From contig NW_026712499.1 in assembly GCF_022539665.2 (NCBI RefSeq), positions 1-58,259 of the forward strand: 58,259 nt of DNA. Direction: 5' to 3'. Position 1 is the stretch's first letter, and each line of letters opens with the position of its first letter. Below are positions 1-33,067 of the stretch, piece after piece. The position numbers and the translations under genes are program-made. Under the pieces are notes generated by a model. That model made no database searches. It saw nothing but the letters and a program-made list of their open reading frames with translations, and was not told the origin of the DNA. This DNA comes from Daphnia carinata (taxonomy: Eukaryota > Arthropoda > Branchiopoda > Diplostraca > Daphniidae).

Positions 1-1692
1 AGTTTGTAGAAGCAGATTGGTTCATTTGTCATACAGCCACTGACTTAAATTTGTTTAGGTAATATTGGAGTATTGACACAAAAGCAAAATTTTACATTTC
101 TGTCCTAAAAACAGTTGCATCTAAGCAATCACCTGCAAATAATTTTTAGCCTCTAGTATTGAGCTGAATGTTTATAATACGGTTCTTTTTCACTAAACAT
201 TGATTTTAATAAGCTTATTTTGTTTTTGCATAGTTTGGTGCTGAATGTAATGAATCCTGGTGATGAAACTGGAAAACTTGGTTTTAAAACTCCAAGAGAT
301 TGAACCTGGCCAACGGTTTAAGTGTTGGAAACCATCACACCAAAAGCTGATTGGCCATCAGTGGTTGCCTGCTTACACGCCAGCTTACGATGAATAACAA
401 ACCAGCTCATTGGTGACCATGTTGCACTACTTCTCAAATGTGTGTGGTGTCTAGCAGATTGCTGTCATTCGACAAAGACTATGTGGAGCATTTCCAGGTT
501 AGTTTTCGTATTGGGGTTTTACATTTACAAAGTTTTAGAGCTGTGCTCGCGCATTAGATTGTATGAAGTATCAAATTACCTTTTTTGATTTGTGTGTGTT
601 TTCCTTGGAATTTTACAAACAAATTGTTTAAGTGAAGGCTTATTCAATGGTGACAAAGCACAGATCTATCATCTATAGAGTCCTTTTCATTACCCTCCAC
701 AATCAAGCACGTCTAGCAGTTAATACTCACTTGACGCTGGCAACGATTTGCTTTAGTTGATATTTCAAGAGACAATAAATTAGGCTACTCAAATGGTGTT
801 GTGCGGAATCTGTGGTTTTCAATAAGGGGGGCGAGTGAAACGTTTCATTATGGAACTCAATTTTTATCTATTTACACTTCCATCTTAACTTCATAGCAAA
901 GCGCGCAACACTAATTAATGGCTGTCTTTTCAAAGCTTGTCAAAAATATGGTTTGAGCTTTTTTTGAAATTTCATTCCACATTCATACAGTATTAACATT
1001 TTGACGGCACTTCTCAAGCCGCTTGATCGGTTTGCCACGAAATGAGGAGCGCTTTCCATCCTTCGTTGCACTCTGTATTATGTAAATAGATTAAGAACAA
1101 AGTTGAGTCGGTTTCCTTTGAGACACTACTTATTTGACTTTCGCAAATTTCAATTAGAATTGTGGCTATGTGTTTGTTGTTGAAATTTCACGCTCATCCT
1201 CCCTGTTAAGGCTGCATTCCTCGATAATTTTACGCCCCTAATATGTTTGCTTCGACTTCATTAACTATTGCGAGTAACTGTTCGCGTTTCAGAATGCCAC
1301 ATTACATACCGTTTGGCTTCGTGTTGTTGATATAGAAATGGATCGCCCTTTAGTTCCCATATGCATAACACCAGTCTCACCAAATGACTCATGTTTCTCC
1401 TAAACTAGCGGTCTCCAACCATAACAGAGCTGTGTTGGTGGACGTGTGGTCGTTCTTTTTGCAGTTGGCTGAGCAAACGGAGAAAGCGGTTTTCCGCAGA
1501 CAAGTTAGACAGTTTAATGCTTATGTTTGACGATTCCGTTTAATTGTGCAAAGCAAGATATTTCTTAGCATGGTTGCAATGATAGGCAAGGTAATGATCG
1601 ATAGGAGAGGACGAAAGCAACTAGTTTTTTCCTTATCAAGGACATAATTACTTAAAGAAAGGGATCAATTTTTCGTTTTTTCGAGAATATCA
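1..1692. other. Intergenic stretch, no gene recognised
   Basis: AT-rich sequence with frequent stops on both strands. I see no domain, RNA gene or tandem repeat. It lies downstream of the minus-strand kinase-ankyrin gene and would contain the 3' flank of that gene and whatever lies beyond. Confidence 0.6.
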
Positions 1693-1698
1693 TTTATT
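1693..1698 (-). terminator. Candidate polyadenylation signal AATAAA
   Basis: On the minus strand the hexamer AATAAA lies about 85 bases downstream of the stop at 1780, which ends the frameshifted C-terminal part of the kinase-ankyrin gene. The position suits a poly(A) signal. Its location after the distal segment, not after the premature stop at 2259, supports the idea that both segments once formed one transcript. Confidence 0.5.
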
Positions 1699-1779
1699 GC
1701 AACGTAGCGCGTTTTGTGACTTTCCAAACAACCTTGACATCCTTGTAAATACCATAAATAATATCTTCGAAAATTCACC

Positions 1780-2292
1780 TCATCCGGATTTAAAGATTTC
1801 GTACAGGTTGCAGTTTCTAAGATTTGGATTGCGCTGACTCAGATCGTATGCATTCCATCCAAAGAAGGGGATGGTTCTTGCGTTTTTGTCAATACCGAGT
1901 TCGATCAAGAGTTTAATGGCATCGATTAAGTGTGGGCTTGAATTTTTAGAACACAAATGATGAAGCGCATTCCATCCATCGTTGGTTTTTGCGTTTTTGT
2001 CGATGCCGAGTTCGATCAAGAGTTTAATCGCATCGATTAAATGTGGGCTTAAATTGTTTTGACACAAAAGATGAAGCGCATTCGATCCAGCGTTAGTTTT
2101 TGCGTTTTTATCGATGCCGAGTTCGATCAAGAGTTTAATCGCATCGATTAAATGTGGGCTTGAATTGTTGCAACACAAATGATGAAGCGCATTCGCTCCT
2201 TCGTTGGTTTTTGCGTTTTTGTCGATGCCGAGTTCGATCAAGAGTTTAATCGCATCGATTAAATGTGGGGTTGAATTGTTAGCGCATTCCAT
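1780..2292 (-). pseudogene. Frameshifted C-terminal ankyrin repeats of the kinase-ankyrin gene
   Basis: This frame carries about four more 37-residue ankyrin repeats with the same consensus as the upstream gene, ending in a non-repeat tail (RNPNLRNCNLYEIFKSG). It overlaps the end of the upstream frame at 2259-2292. At the junction one repeat is shortened: the DNA goes from the helix-coding part straight to a tryptophan-asparagine-alanine turn, and then lacks the bases for the HxLC motif. This looks like one or two small deletions between near-identical 111-bp repeats, leaving the frame shifted. It is either a real lesion or an assembly slip in repeats. No independent start is needed or likely. 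Confidence 0.7.
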
Positions 2293-4100
2293 CCAATCGC
2301 GATCAAGAGTTTAATCGCATCGGTTAAATGTGGGCTTGAATTGTTATAACACAAATCATGAAGCGCATTCGCTCCTTCGTTGGTTTTTGCGTTTTTGTCG
2401 ATGCCGAGTTCGATCAAGAGTTTAATCGCATCGATTAAATGTGGGCTTGAATTGTTATAACACAAATCATGAAGCGCATTCGATTCATAGTTGGTTTTTG
2501 CGTTTTTGTCGATGCCGAGATCGATCAAGAGTTTAATCGCATCGATTAAATGTGGGGTTGAACTGTTATGACACAAACAATGAAGCGCATTCCACCCATC
2601 TTTCGTTTTTGCGTTTATGTCTATGTCGAGTTCGACCAAAAGTTTAATCGCATCGGTTAATTTTGGGCTTGAATTGTTAGAACACAAAAGATGAAGCGCA
2701 CTCAATCCATCGTTGTTCTTTGCGTCCTTGTCTATGCCGCGTTCGATCAAGAGCTCAATCGTATCGGTTAAGTGTGGGCTTGAATTGTTTCGACACAAAA
2801 GATGAAGCACATTGGATCCAGCGTTGGTTTTTGCGTTTATGTCGATGCCGAGTTTGATCAAGAGTTTAATCGCATCGATTAAGTGTGGGCTGGAATTGTT
2901 AGAACACAAAACATGAAGCGCATTCCCTCCCCTGTTGTTCTTTGCGTCCTTGTCGATGCCGAGTTCGATCAAGAGTTTAATCGCATCGATTAGGTGTGGG
3001 CTGGAATTGTTAGAACACAAAAAATGAAGTGCATTCCCTTCATTGTTACTCTTTGCGTATTTGTTGATGCCAAGATTAATCAAGTGTTTAATCGCATCAG
3101 TTAAACGTGGGCTTGAATTGTTTTGACACAAAAGATGAAGCGCATTCGATCCCTTGTTGATTTTTGCGTTTTTGTCGATGCCGAGTTCGATCAAGAGTTT
3201 AATCGCTTCGATTAAATGTGGGCTTGAATTGTTATAACACAAAATATGAAGCGCATTCCATCCAGCGTTGGTTTTTGCGTTTTTGTCGATGCCGTACCAG
3301 ATCAAAAATCTAATCGCATCTATTAAATGTGGGCTTGAATTGTTAGAACACAAAATATGAAACGCATTCCATCCATCATTCGTTTTTGCGTTTATATCGA
3401 TGCCAAGTTTGATCAAGAATGTAATCGCATCGATTAAATGTGGGCTCGAATTGTATCGACACAAAAAATAAAGCGCATTTCCTCCATAGTTATTCGTTAC
3501 CTTTTTATCGAAGCCGATTTCGATCAAGAGTTTAATCGTATCGATTAAATGTGGGTTTGAATTGTCAGAACACAAAAGATGAAGCACATTCCATCCATCG
3601 TTCGTTTTTGCGTTTATGTCGATGCTAAGTTTGGTCAAGAATGTAATCGCATTGATTAAGTGTGGCCTGGAAGCTGAATTGTCAGAACACAAAAGATGAA
3701 GCACATTCCATTCATCGTTGGTTTTTGCTTCCTTGTCGATGCCAAGTTCGGTCAAGAATGTAATCGCATCGATTAAGTGTGGGCTGGAAGCTGAATTGTT
3801 AGAACACCAAAGATGAAGCGCATTCGATCCATGGTTGGTTTTTGCGTTTTTGTCGATGCCGAGTTGGATCAAGAGTTTAATCGCATCGATTAAGTGTGGA
3901 CTTGAATCGTATCGACACAAAAGATGAAGCGCGTTCAATCCAGTATTGGTTTTTGCGTCCTTGTCGATGCCGAGTTCGATCAACAGTTTAATCGCATCGA
4001 CCAAGTGTTGGCTTGAATTGTTTTGACATAAAAGATGAAGCGCATTCCATCCATTGTTATCCTTAGCGTTTAAGTCGACACCGAGTTGCATTAAAGATTC
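1830..4100 (-). repeat. Coding tandem repeat, 111-bp period (ankyrin units)
   Basis: About 20 copies of a 111-bp unit, encoding 37 residues around the core HLIDAIKLLIELGIDKNAK. Several neighbouring copies are nearly identical at DNA level, which points to recent unequal exchange within the gene. Two copies (near 3670 and 3790) carry a two-codon insertion giving NSAS in place of NSS. Confidence 0.85.
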
Positions 4101-5231
4101 GATTTTATTCCTATTATCTGTTGTTGGACGTCTACACAGCTGATGCAGGTGTATTTCTTCTTCGCTATGCTAAATGGAAAATCGTTTTTAGAAAGTTCAA
4201 ATTTCTTTGACGAATGTGTTAAAGTTTTGTGACTTGATTACTTTAATTTTGATGCATTGAAGTTCATTAAACACTTCTTCAGATGTAATTCTTGTATCAG
4301 GTGCCATGGTCAACATTCGTTCTATCAAGTTACGTGCTAAATGTTTCTGGTGAATTTCTATTTTTCAAAAGTTTTATACATTTAATTATTTTGCTTATTT
4401 TTTGTGCTGTGCCTTAAGAGGTCACTTACCACCCATATTAACTAAGTTGGTGTTTTGCATGTTCGTTACAATTTCTATATCATTTTCACCGTAGATATGT
4501 CTTCCTTTCAAGAGAATATAACCGAAGACGAGGCCTTCTGCAAATACGTCGCTTTTGATGGAGCCTTTATTCTTTCCAGTTAGTAGGTTTCTGCCCATAA
4601 TTTCTATCTCTTCTGGAGAGAACCAAAGTAGAGTCCCTTTGACTCCACTCATTATGAATGTTCCCCTTTCACTCACTTCTCGTGACAATCCAAAATCAGC
4701 CCACTTGATCGTTATGTTTTTACCTTTGTCAGTATGTTTCACTGAAATGAGAATGTTTTCCGGTTTAATGTCCCGATGGATTAGTTGCTTCGAATGAATG
4801 TATTTGAGACCAGTGGCTAGCTGGGAGAAAACCTCGAAATTATTTGGTAATGCAGGTCCTTTATATTTCCGAGGATCGTTCTCATTTAGAAACACCTGAT
4901 CCAAGGACGCGTCGCATAATTCCAAAGCAAAGTAACTAAATCACAGAAAGCATAGGGGAATCTCTTTTTATATCAAAGTTATTACGTGACAATCTTACTT
5001 GAAGTCGGCATCGCTTGCGGAGTGAACAAATTTTATTACATTGGGGTGGTCTAATTCCTGCAGAATTTTTAACTCCCTGTCTTGTTGTTGAACACTCTTC
5101 TCTATTCGTTTGACTGCTATACTTTGACCTTTATAAGTACCTTGATACACTTTACCATATTTACCTTCCCATAAAAAATCATTGCGATCGAATTGGATGC
5201 CATCTACACTTACGGCAGTAGTCAATGACAT
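2259..5231 (-). CDS. IRE1-like protein kinase with C-terminal ankyrin repeats (4 exons)
   Basis: Predicted serine/threonine kinase fused to ankyrin repeats. I assembled four exons on the minus strand: 5231-4999, 4935-4430, 4357-4242 and 4169-2259. All introns have GT..AG borders and the phases agree, giving 921 residues. Kinase landmarks: VKRI lysine K41, HRDIKPEN at 131-138 (catalytic D133), DFG at 158-160 and SPE at 184-186. Exon 3 supplies the end of the C-lobe (an HLARNLIERML stretch). The glycine loop reads LWEGKYGKV, with Trp in place of its first glycine. The kinase resembles the IRE1/RNase L group, but I see no signal peptide, membrane segment or KEN ribonuclease domain. From about residue 300, roughly 16 ankyrin repeats of 37 residues follow. 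The reading frame breaks in the last repeat and ends with unrelated residues at 2259; the repeats continue in another frame (next entry). Likely cytosolic; substrate unknown. Confidence 0.82.
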
Positions 5232-6705
5232 GTTAGACTTGCACCGAAACTAGCGAGACAAGAACTTGTACGAGCTACTATTGGAAAATACCGTTTAACA
5301 CTGGACAACCCTCACTTGCAATCCGAAATTGCTTTGAGTTTATCAATCACTTTATCTGTCTGAAAGCATAAAGTAAAACTTACGAGTCCAGTGCAGATAA
5401 TGATGTGCTATCGCGTCGTCTACCTGTTGATCCCTGTGAAATGACAGCAAGATGTTTTCATTTGCTCCCTAAAATTACGCATCAAATCATTTTTACGGGC
5501 CTTTTTGCTCGTCGCTAATAATTGAACTCTTCTTGCAAACGGCATGCAATTCTTCTTTTCTGCCGCATTCGAATTGAGAAAAAATGCGCAAGACGTAAGC
5601 CATGTACAGGAGTGCCACCTCAAGCCAAATCATTTGCCCTGTAAATGCTTAATTCAATTCTCGAATTTTCCCAGCCTATTTGCCACGCCGAACATTATCA
5701 CCAAATCCTAAATGTCAGAAGGTGATTTATATAACTTTTCCCATCTCACAGGTAGAGTGGATGTGTTTAGCTGAAGCAAACAAACTCGACGTTGCCTCAA
5801 GATAGGACGGGTTGGCTCTGTAATTTTAATGCACGTTTCGCAATTTTTATTGACAAGTTGTTTACCTCAACTCAAGTTCGGCCAGATAATAGCATTTCTG
5901 TTTGGTTTGGATTTGTTTCCCGTACATTTGTTTGTTTCGTTTCAAGATAAGCTCGGGCGTATCAGCCAGTTGTTATTCTCTTGATAGGATTGCTCACTGC
6001 GTATCGCACCACAGTTTGAGCCATAATTGCATTTCAAATAAATGTAATTTGGCTTATTTCTTCAACGCAGCAAGCAAGGAAAAGACGAACAAATTTCCAC
6101 GGTCATTTTCTTCGTTTGTTACAGCAACAGCTGAAGTGGCGAGAAAATGAATATGTTTCCTTGGCTTTTTTTTTATAATGTGGTTTCATTGAATCCGCCA
6201 TCTTCTAAATCGACAACAGGGTGATCGGTGTGTCCCAGGAACCGAGCCTCGCCACCGCCCCGGTGTAGAAAATGTCCCCGTCATCCCGTGATTGGCCCAT
6301 TCCAGGCATGGGGCAGAGTGGTGAGCCCCGGATCACAGCCCATCTGGTGTTTAGACCCGACTACTGCTTTCGTTTCGCATTACGGCTTATTTGGAAAAGT
6401 ATGGCAACAAAGCATGAGGTATTTTCTGGCGCACAACTGACAAGAAAGAAAAAGCCTTTCTTCATTTGGTCGCAAAATTTTTAGGCAAGAGGTAAGAAAA
6501 AAATATCTGGTACCTTAACATAGGTTAGGATTAACGTATAACTTAACTCGTAGATTCCTACAGTAATTTCCGTTCATTGGCCTGTCTGAAAAATGCTGTT
6601 TATGTCTTGTCAGACAAAAATGAAGCATGGTACTCAAAAGGGCAGTTTTCTTCTCTGAGTAAACATCCAGCATAAGCAATGTGAGCTTAAAAATGTGGGT
6701 CCGTT
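5232..6705. other. Upstream region of the kinase gene; short GC-rich segment
   Basis: The first part should hold the promoter and 5' UTR of the minus-strand kinase gene. I cannot point to a core promoter motif. A distinctly GC-rich patch at about 6216-6370 stands out from the AT-rich surroundings and is open in more than one frame for about 70 codons. I recognise no domain in it, and it may be a fragment of an unidentified element. Confidence 0.45.
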
Positions 6706-8200
6706 CGCCGTAGCCTTCCTAATCCAAGTGTTTTTTGTCATGCCTGAAATAATGAAGGAAAAAAGGTTTCAAATCAGGCTTCATCTCCGCTCAGTGACTT
6801 GGACGATGAAGAATGCATTGTTGGGAATACTCTTGGTCTGAGGTTAGTTTGGATATTTATCTTACTTTAATTTGGTAATATAAATTGACCGTCTTGTGAT
6901 TATAACTGAATCTGAAATGTCATATTAGGAGAAGGATGGTGAATTTGGGTATTTGCTGATAGGGATTGGTGTTTCAAACGATGGAGATACTTGGGAACCC
7001 AAGAAAATCTTCATTGTAATAATTTCATTGCAGCATTCTGAATCAAATTTCTACCGTTGAATGAGAATCCTGAAAACAAGCTAAGTCAAGAGAAGAAAAT
7101 TGTGAAGAAAGAAGAACTAAAGCACAGGTTTGTTTCAAATTCTTAACTAGACACAATGAACATCAATATGGTGATTAAATTTATAGTTTTCTACATGTCT
7201 TAATGGATGCCCAGTCTTACAGCAGGATTTGATAGAAATGTAGAGGTGGAGACAATTTTTGGAGTGAGCGATGACGGTGAAGAAACTATATAGGTAACCA
7301 TTTTGTTTTGTTAAAACTTTACCATATCATTTTCAAGTGAGATTTTTTTTTGTTTTTAGGTAGTTGTAGGGATGTGTAAGGAATGGTGGTTGTAGAGCAG
7401 GAGAGTCATTCTTTTATACAAACCATTTCCATTTTTATTATAAATAGTCTTTTTAGCCGCTGAATGTTGCTGGGACATGAAATATTGGAATTGTAGTGTC
7501 GACATTTGGCAAGCTATTCCTAGTTTTATTGATATTCTATATATTCATTTCTATATTTAGTGGTAATATTATAATAGTATGGTGTTTTATTACAGGCTGA
7601 CCAGAATTACAAACACATTGTCGCAGCAGTCTTGCAACAATCATTGTTGAAAAATTTTTTCCCCTAAGTTTTTATGCTATTATCTTTCTGTTGGAAACAT
7701 GAGAAGTGATCTCATGTCAACAGGTAAAATGATTTAATTTAAATTACTTGTTTGACGATTAATATATTTTTTTTGTGTAAGGAAAGTGTGATGATTGTTA
7801 CTGCAAATCTGCAGAAACTGGTGAGCTGTCCGACAGGCTGCTAACTACTCGTCTTGAGTATTTGATCTCATACAACTGTCAGATTGTACAAAAAATTTAT
7901 TTTGTCAGCTTCAGAAATCCTTCAGTTGTTCAGAAAATTTTTACTAACTTTACGAAATTATCATAGGAAAAGAAGTGCAGAATGCTAAAGTTTCCTCAGT
8001 ATGGAGATGAACAGTGTAGCAAATCCAGGTCACCTAACCTGCATCCCATGAAATCTCTAACGACCAGTTTACGTAGATGATTTGAACCATTTAACCAAAG
8101 GGTAATAATTTGAAGTTCATTGAAACAAAAATTTCAATAATGTTCTTCTTGACTTGTTCTAAATAGGCAATAAAAATCGACATGGCTTTTTAAAAATATG
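6706..8200 (+). pseudogene. HP1-like chromodomain/chromoshadow pseudogene element, left copy
   Basis: Exon-like pieces resemble heterochromatin protein 1. Near 6785-6842 the frame reads SDLDDEECIVGN.LGLR, like the start of a chromodomain. After an intron-like gap, 6930-7040 gives EKDGEFGYLL, DTWEPKK and, one frame away, CNNFIAAF, matching the HP1 order KxGKVEYLLKWKG, NTWEP, LIxAF. Near 7215-7290 a GFDRNVEVETIFGVSDD-like piece resembles the start of a chromoshadow domain. Lesions: frameshifts, loss of the conserved LKWKG tryptophan (LLIGIG) and of the first cage tyrosine (EECIV). It cannot bind methyl-lysine as a normal chromodomain. Homology with the copy at 34460-36157 covers the whole element and ends at a shared ggctttttaaaa motif, after which the vasa array starts within a few bases. 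Intron-like gaps show it was not a processed copy. Confidence 0.6.
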
Positions 8201-9239
8201 TTGCAATATGCATCTTACGCTTCCAATTCCGGATTGTGTTCCCGCAACAGGATGGTTGAGCACGTTTCTCAGTGATTTTGCTTTATGTTACTTCTTATCT
8301 GTTTTAATATTTACTTTTCTTTGTAAATGTGTGGTTTTATTAGCTTTTAAGTTCTAGAAAAAATTACACAGAGATCAGTGTTGAGGGGTGGGGGAGGGTA
8401 GTATGATGTAAATATGAAAATAATTTGTTCGGTAGATTGGGGTAGGTGGTGCCAATCAAACCGTAACTTGCGTGGTGGCAATGTTTGATTAGGGAGTTGG
8501 TTGATTTAGTAAAGTTTCCAACTTTTGTAGGCTGAAGGTGAGGTAGGGTAGATTCAAGGATAACGAACGTTAACATCATTTACCCTGACGCATCTACCAC
8601 ATGTTTCTTTCTTGCAATAGGTAAATGTGTGTAAGTGCGAAATTTAAACGAAAAAAAACCATATAACATGTGCAGGTAAAAGTATAATTAAATTATAATA
8701 AAAGCAGCGTATATGCAGCTTATGTTGAAATCTAACCAAATGTTGGTAAGTTAAATACACTGACGTTGGTAGTTTTCCATTCATGTGTATAAAAACGCAT
8801 AGTTCTATTATGTAACACTTAAATATGTATAGCCAATTTTATTTATTACCTTATCTTTTCCAGGTTAGATCCAAGCATAATATAAGTGCTATAATTGCCC
8901 GAGCAACCCTTCAAACTTTCGTTTTGTATTTAACCCTAAAAGCATGTATGACTACCATTTTACTTAGGATTGAATTGAATCATCTTTAAATTGACAACTT
9001 GATAGCCAAAAGATAAATGCACTATCGGAACGATTCATGTTTTTATTTTTTAATCAGTGAGGTTATATTGCCATTTTTTGATCTCGCGTGAGATTAACAA
9101 TTAAAACTTCAAGAATTTTTTTTAGAAAGCGTCCACAAACAGTATCGCCATCTATTGTTACGACATTCAGGTGAACCATTTTAGTCTCGGCTAAGGACGA
9201 AGCATGTTTCAAGTAAGGTTTCGTTACTGTTTACTAACA

Positions 9240-10298
9240 AAAAATTTCATATTCGTGATTCTTATTAAATTTCCAATCTAAATCATATATAGTTATCTAG
9301 TTTTATTGATATTATGATTTTAAGTAAAAGTTCTGGAACGGGCCACTGCACCAACTTTTATATTTTAAATAACTCAAAAACCATCAAGTCTACATAAAAA
9401 CAAATTTCATATTCATGATTCTTATTAAACTTAGCATCTTAATCGTATACAGTTATCTAGTTTTATTTATATTCACTTTTTAGGTAAAAGTCGGGCTTGG
9501 TGTTTTGTCGGGCCTTAAATTTCTATCGTACCTACTTTTATTTTTGAAATAACTCAAAAACCACGAAGTCTACGTAAAAACAAATTTCATATCCGTGATT
9601 CTCATTAAATTTCCAATCTAAATCATATATAGTTATCTAGTTTTATTGATATTATGATTTTAAGTAAAAGTTCTGGAACGGGCCACTGCACCAACTTTTA
9701 TATTTTAAATAACTCAAAAACCATCAAGTCTACATAAAAACAAATTTCATATTCATGATTCTTATTAAATTTAGCATCTAAATCGTAAATAGTTATCTAG
9801 TTTTATTTATATTCACTTTTTAAGTAAAAGTCGGGCTTGGTGTTTTGTCGGGCCTTATATTTTTAGCATACCTACTTTTATAATTGAAATTACTAAAAAA
9901 CTACGAAGTCTACATAAAAACAAATTGCACATTCGTGATTCTTGTTAAATTTAGCATCTAAATCATATATAGCTATCTAGTTTAATTGATATTAACTTTT
10001 TAGGTAAAAGTCGGGCTTGGTGTTTTGTCGGGCCTTAAATTTCTATCGTACCAACGTTTATTTTTGAAATAACTCAAAAACCACGAAGTCTACGTAAAAA
10101 CAAATTTCATATTCGTGATTCTTATTAAATTGCCAATCTAAATCATGTATAGTTATCTTGTTTTATTGACATTATTATTTTGAAGTAAAAGTTGTGGACC
10201 GGGGCCTAAAATGTCTATTGTACCTACTTTTGTATTTGAAATAACTCAAAAACCATGAAGTCTACAAAAAAACAAATTTCACATTCATGATTCTTGAA
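9240..10298 (+). repeat. 160/180-bp satellite block within unit 1
   Basis: Six monomers, phased by the motif aactcaaaaacca at 9371, 9551, 9711, 9891 (decayed), 10071 and about 10243, so the steps are 180, 160, 180, 180 and 172. Two monomer types occur: a 160-bp type with ttctggaacgggccactgc, and a 180-bp type with tcgggcttggtgttttgtc. Both share tagttatctagttttatt. The block is repeated in each unit at about 12722-13780, 16204-17261, 19684-20742, 23166-24224, 26648-27706 and 30131-31189. Confidence 0.85.
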
Positions 10299-10616
10299 AA
10301 TGAAAATAAAAATTTTGAATAATACAACGTTTAATTACATTACTTTTTTTAAATGTTTTCCGTTTTCCAATAGGCAACGTTGCAGGAGGGGGGAGGGGGT
10401 CGCTTGCTTCTGAAGTACCGGACTTATTCCCGCATTTTTCGCCGTCATTGTGGTCGATGCATTTGCTAGATATTGTTTGCCGCCATTCTGAAAATCGTCA
10501 CTGTAAGAGACTGTTGTGCAGATGTTGCGTCGCACCTTAAAACATTCTGGTAATAGGTTTGCGATAATTCTTCATTATCCTACTCCTACTTGCTTGGCTA
10601 ATTGTCTTTTTTTCAG

Positions 10617-11670
<1,054 letters not shown>

Positions 11671-11696
11671 TACAGCTGCCCAACTTCCGAATGGTG

Positions 11697-32587
<20,891 letters not shown>

Positions 32588-33067
32588 CAATATGCATCTA
32601 ACGCTTCCAATTCCGGATTGTGTTGTCGCAACAGGATGGTTGAGCACGTTTCTCAGCCATTTTGCTTTGTGTTACTTATCTGTCTTAGTATTTGCTTTTC
32701 TTCGTAAATGTGTGAAGTTATTAGCTTTTAAGTTCTCGAAAAAATTACACAGAGATCAGTGTTGAGGGGGTGGGGCAGGGTAGTATGATGTAAATATGAA
32801 AATAATTTGTTCGGTAGATTGGGGTAGGTGGTGCCAATCAAACCGTAACTTGCGTGGTGGCAATGTTTGATTAGGGAGTTGGTTGATTTAGTAAAGTTTC
32901 CAACTTTTGTAGGCTGAAGGTGAGGTAGGGTAGATTCAAGGATAACGAACGTTAACATCATTTACCCTGACGCATCTACCACATGTTTCTTTCTTGCAAT
33001 AGGTAAATGTGTGTAAGTATTGCGAAATTTAAACGAAAAGAAACCATACACCATGTGCAGGTAAAAG
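32588..33067 (+). repeat. Partial array unit 8
   Basis: Near-identical to the start of units 2-7 up to ccatgtgcaggtaaaag. The following 120 bases (to about 33190) still align weakly, sharing ttggtaagttg and gtgtataaaaacg, so the array edge fades and is not cut sharply. Confidence 0.85.

Noticed and set aside
4555-4797. Plus-strand 80-codon frame
   Set aside because: Shadow opposite the kinase exon carrying HRD and DFG.
10384-10400. G-quadruplex at the G-rich run in each array unit
   Set aside because: Only two G-runs are close together (G6 and G5); the spacing does not meet the usual four-run pattern.
10335-10535. Minus-strand 66-codon frame, repeated in every array unit
   Set aside because: Its conservation follows from near-identical tandem copies, not from selection. 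No domain; it lies upstream of and partly opposite the vasa-like exons.
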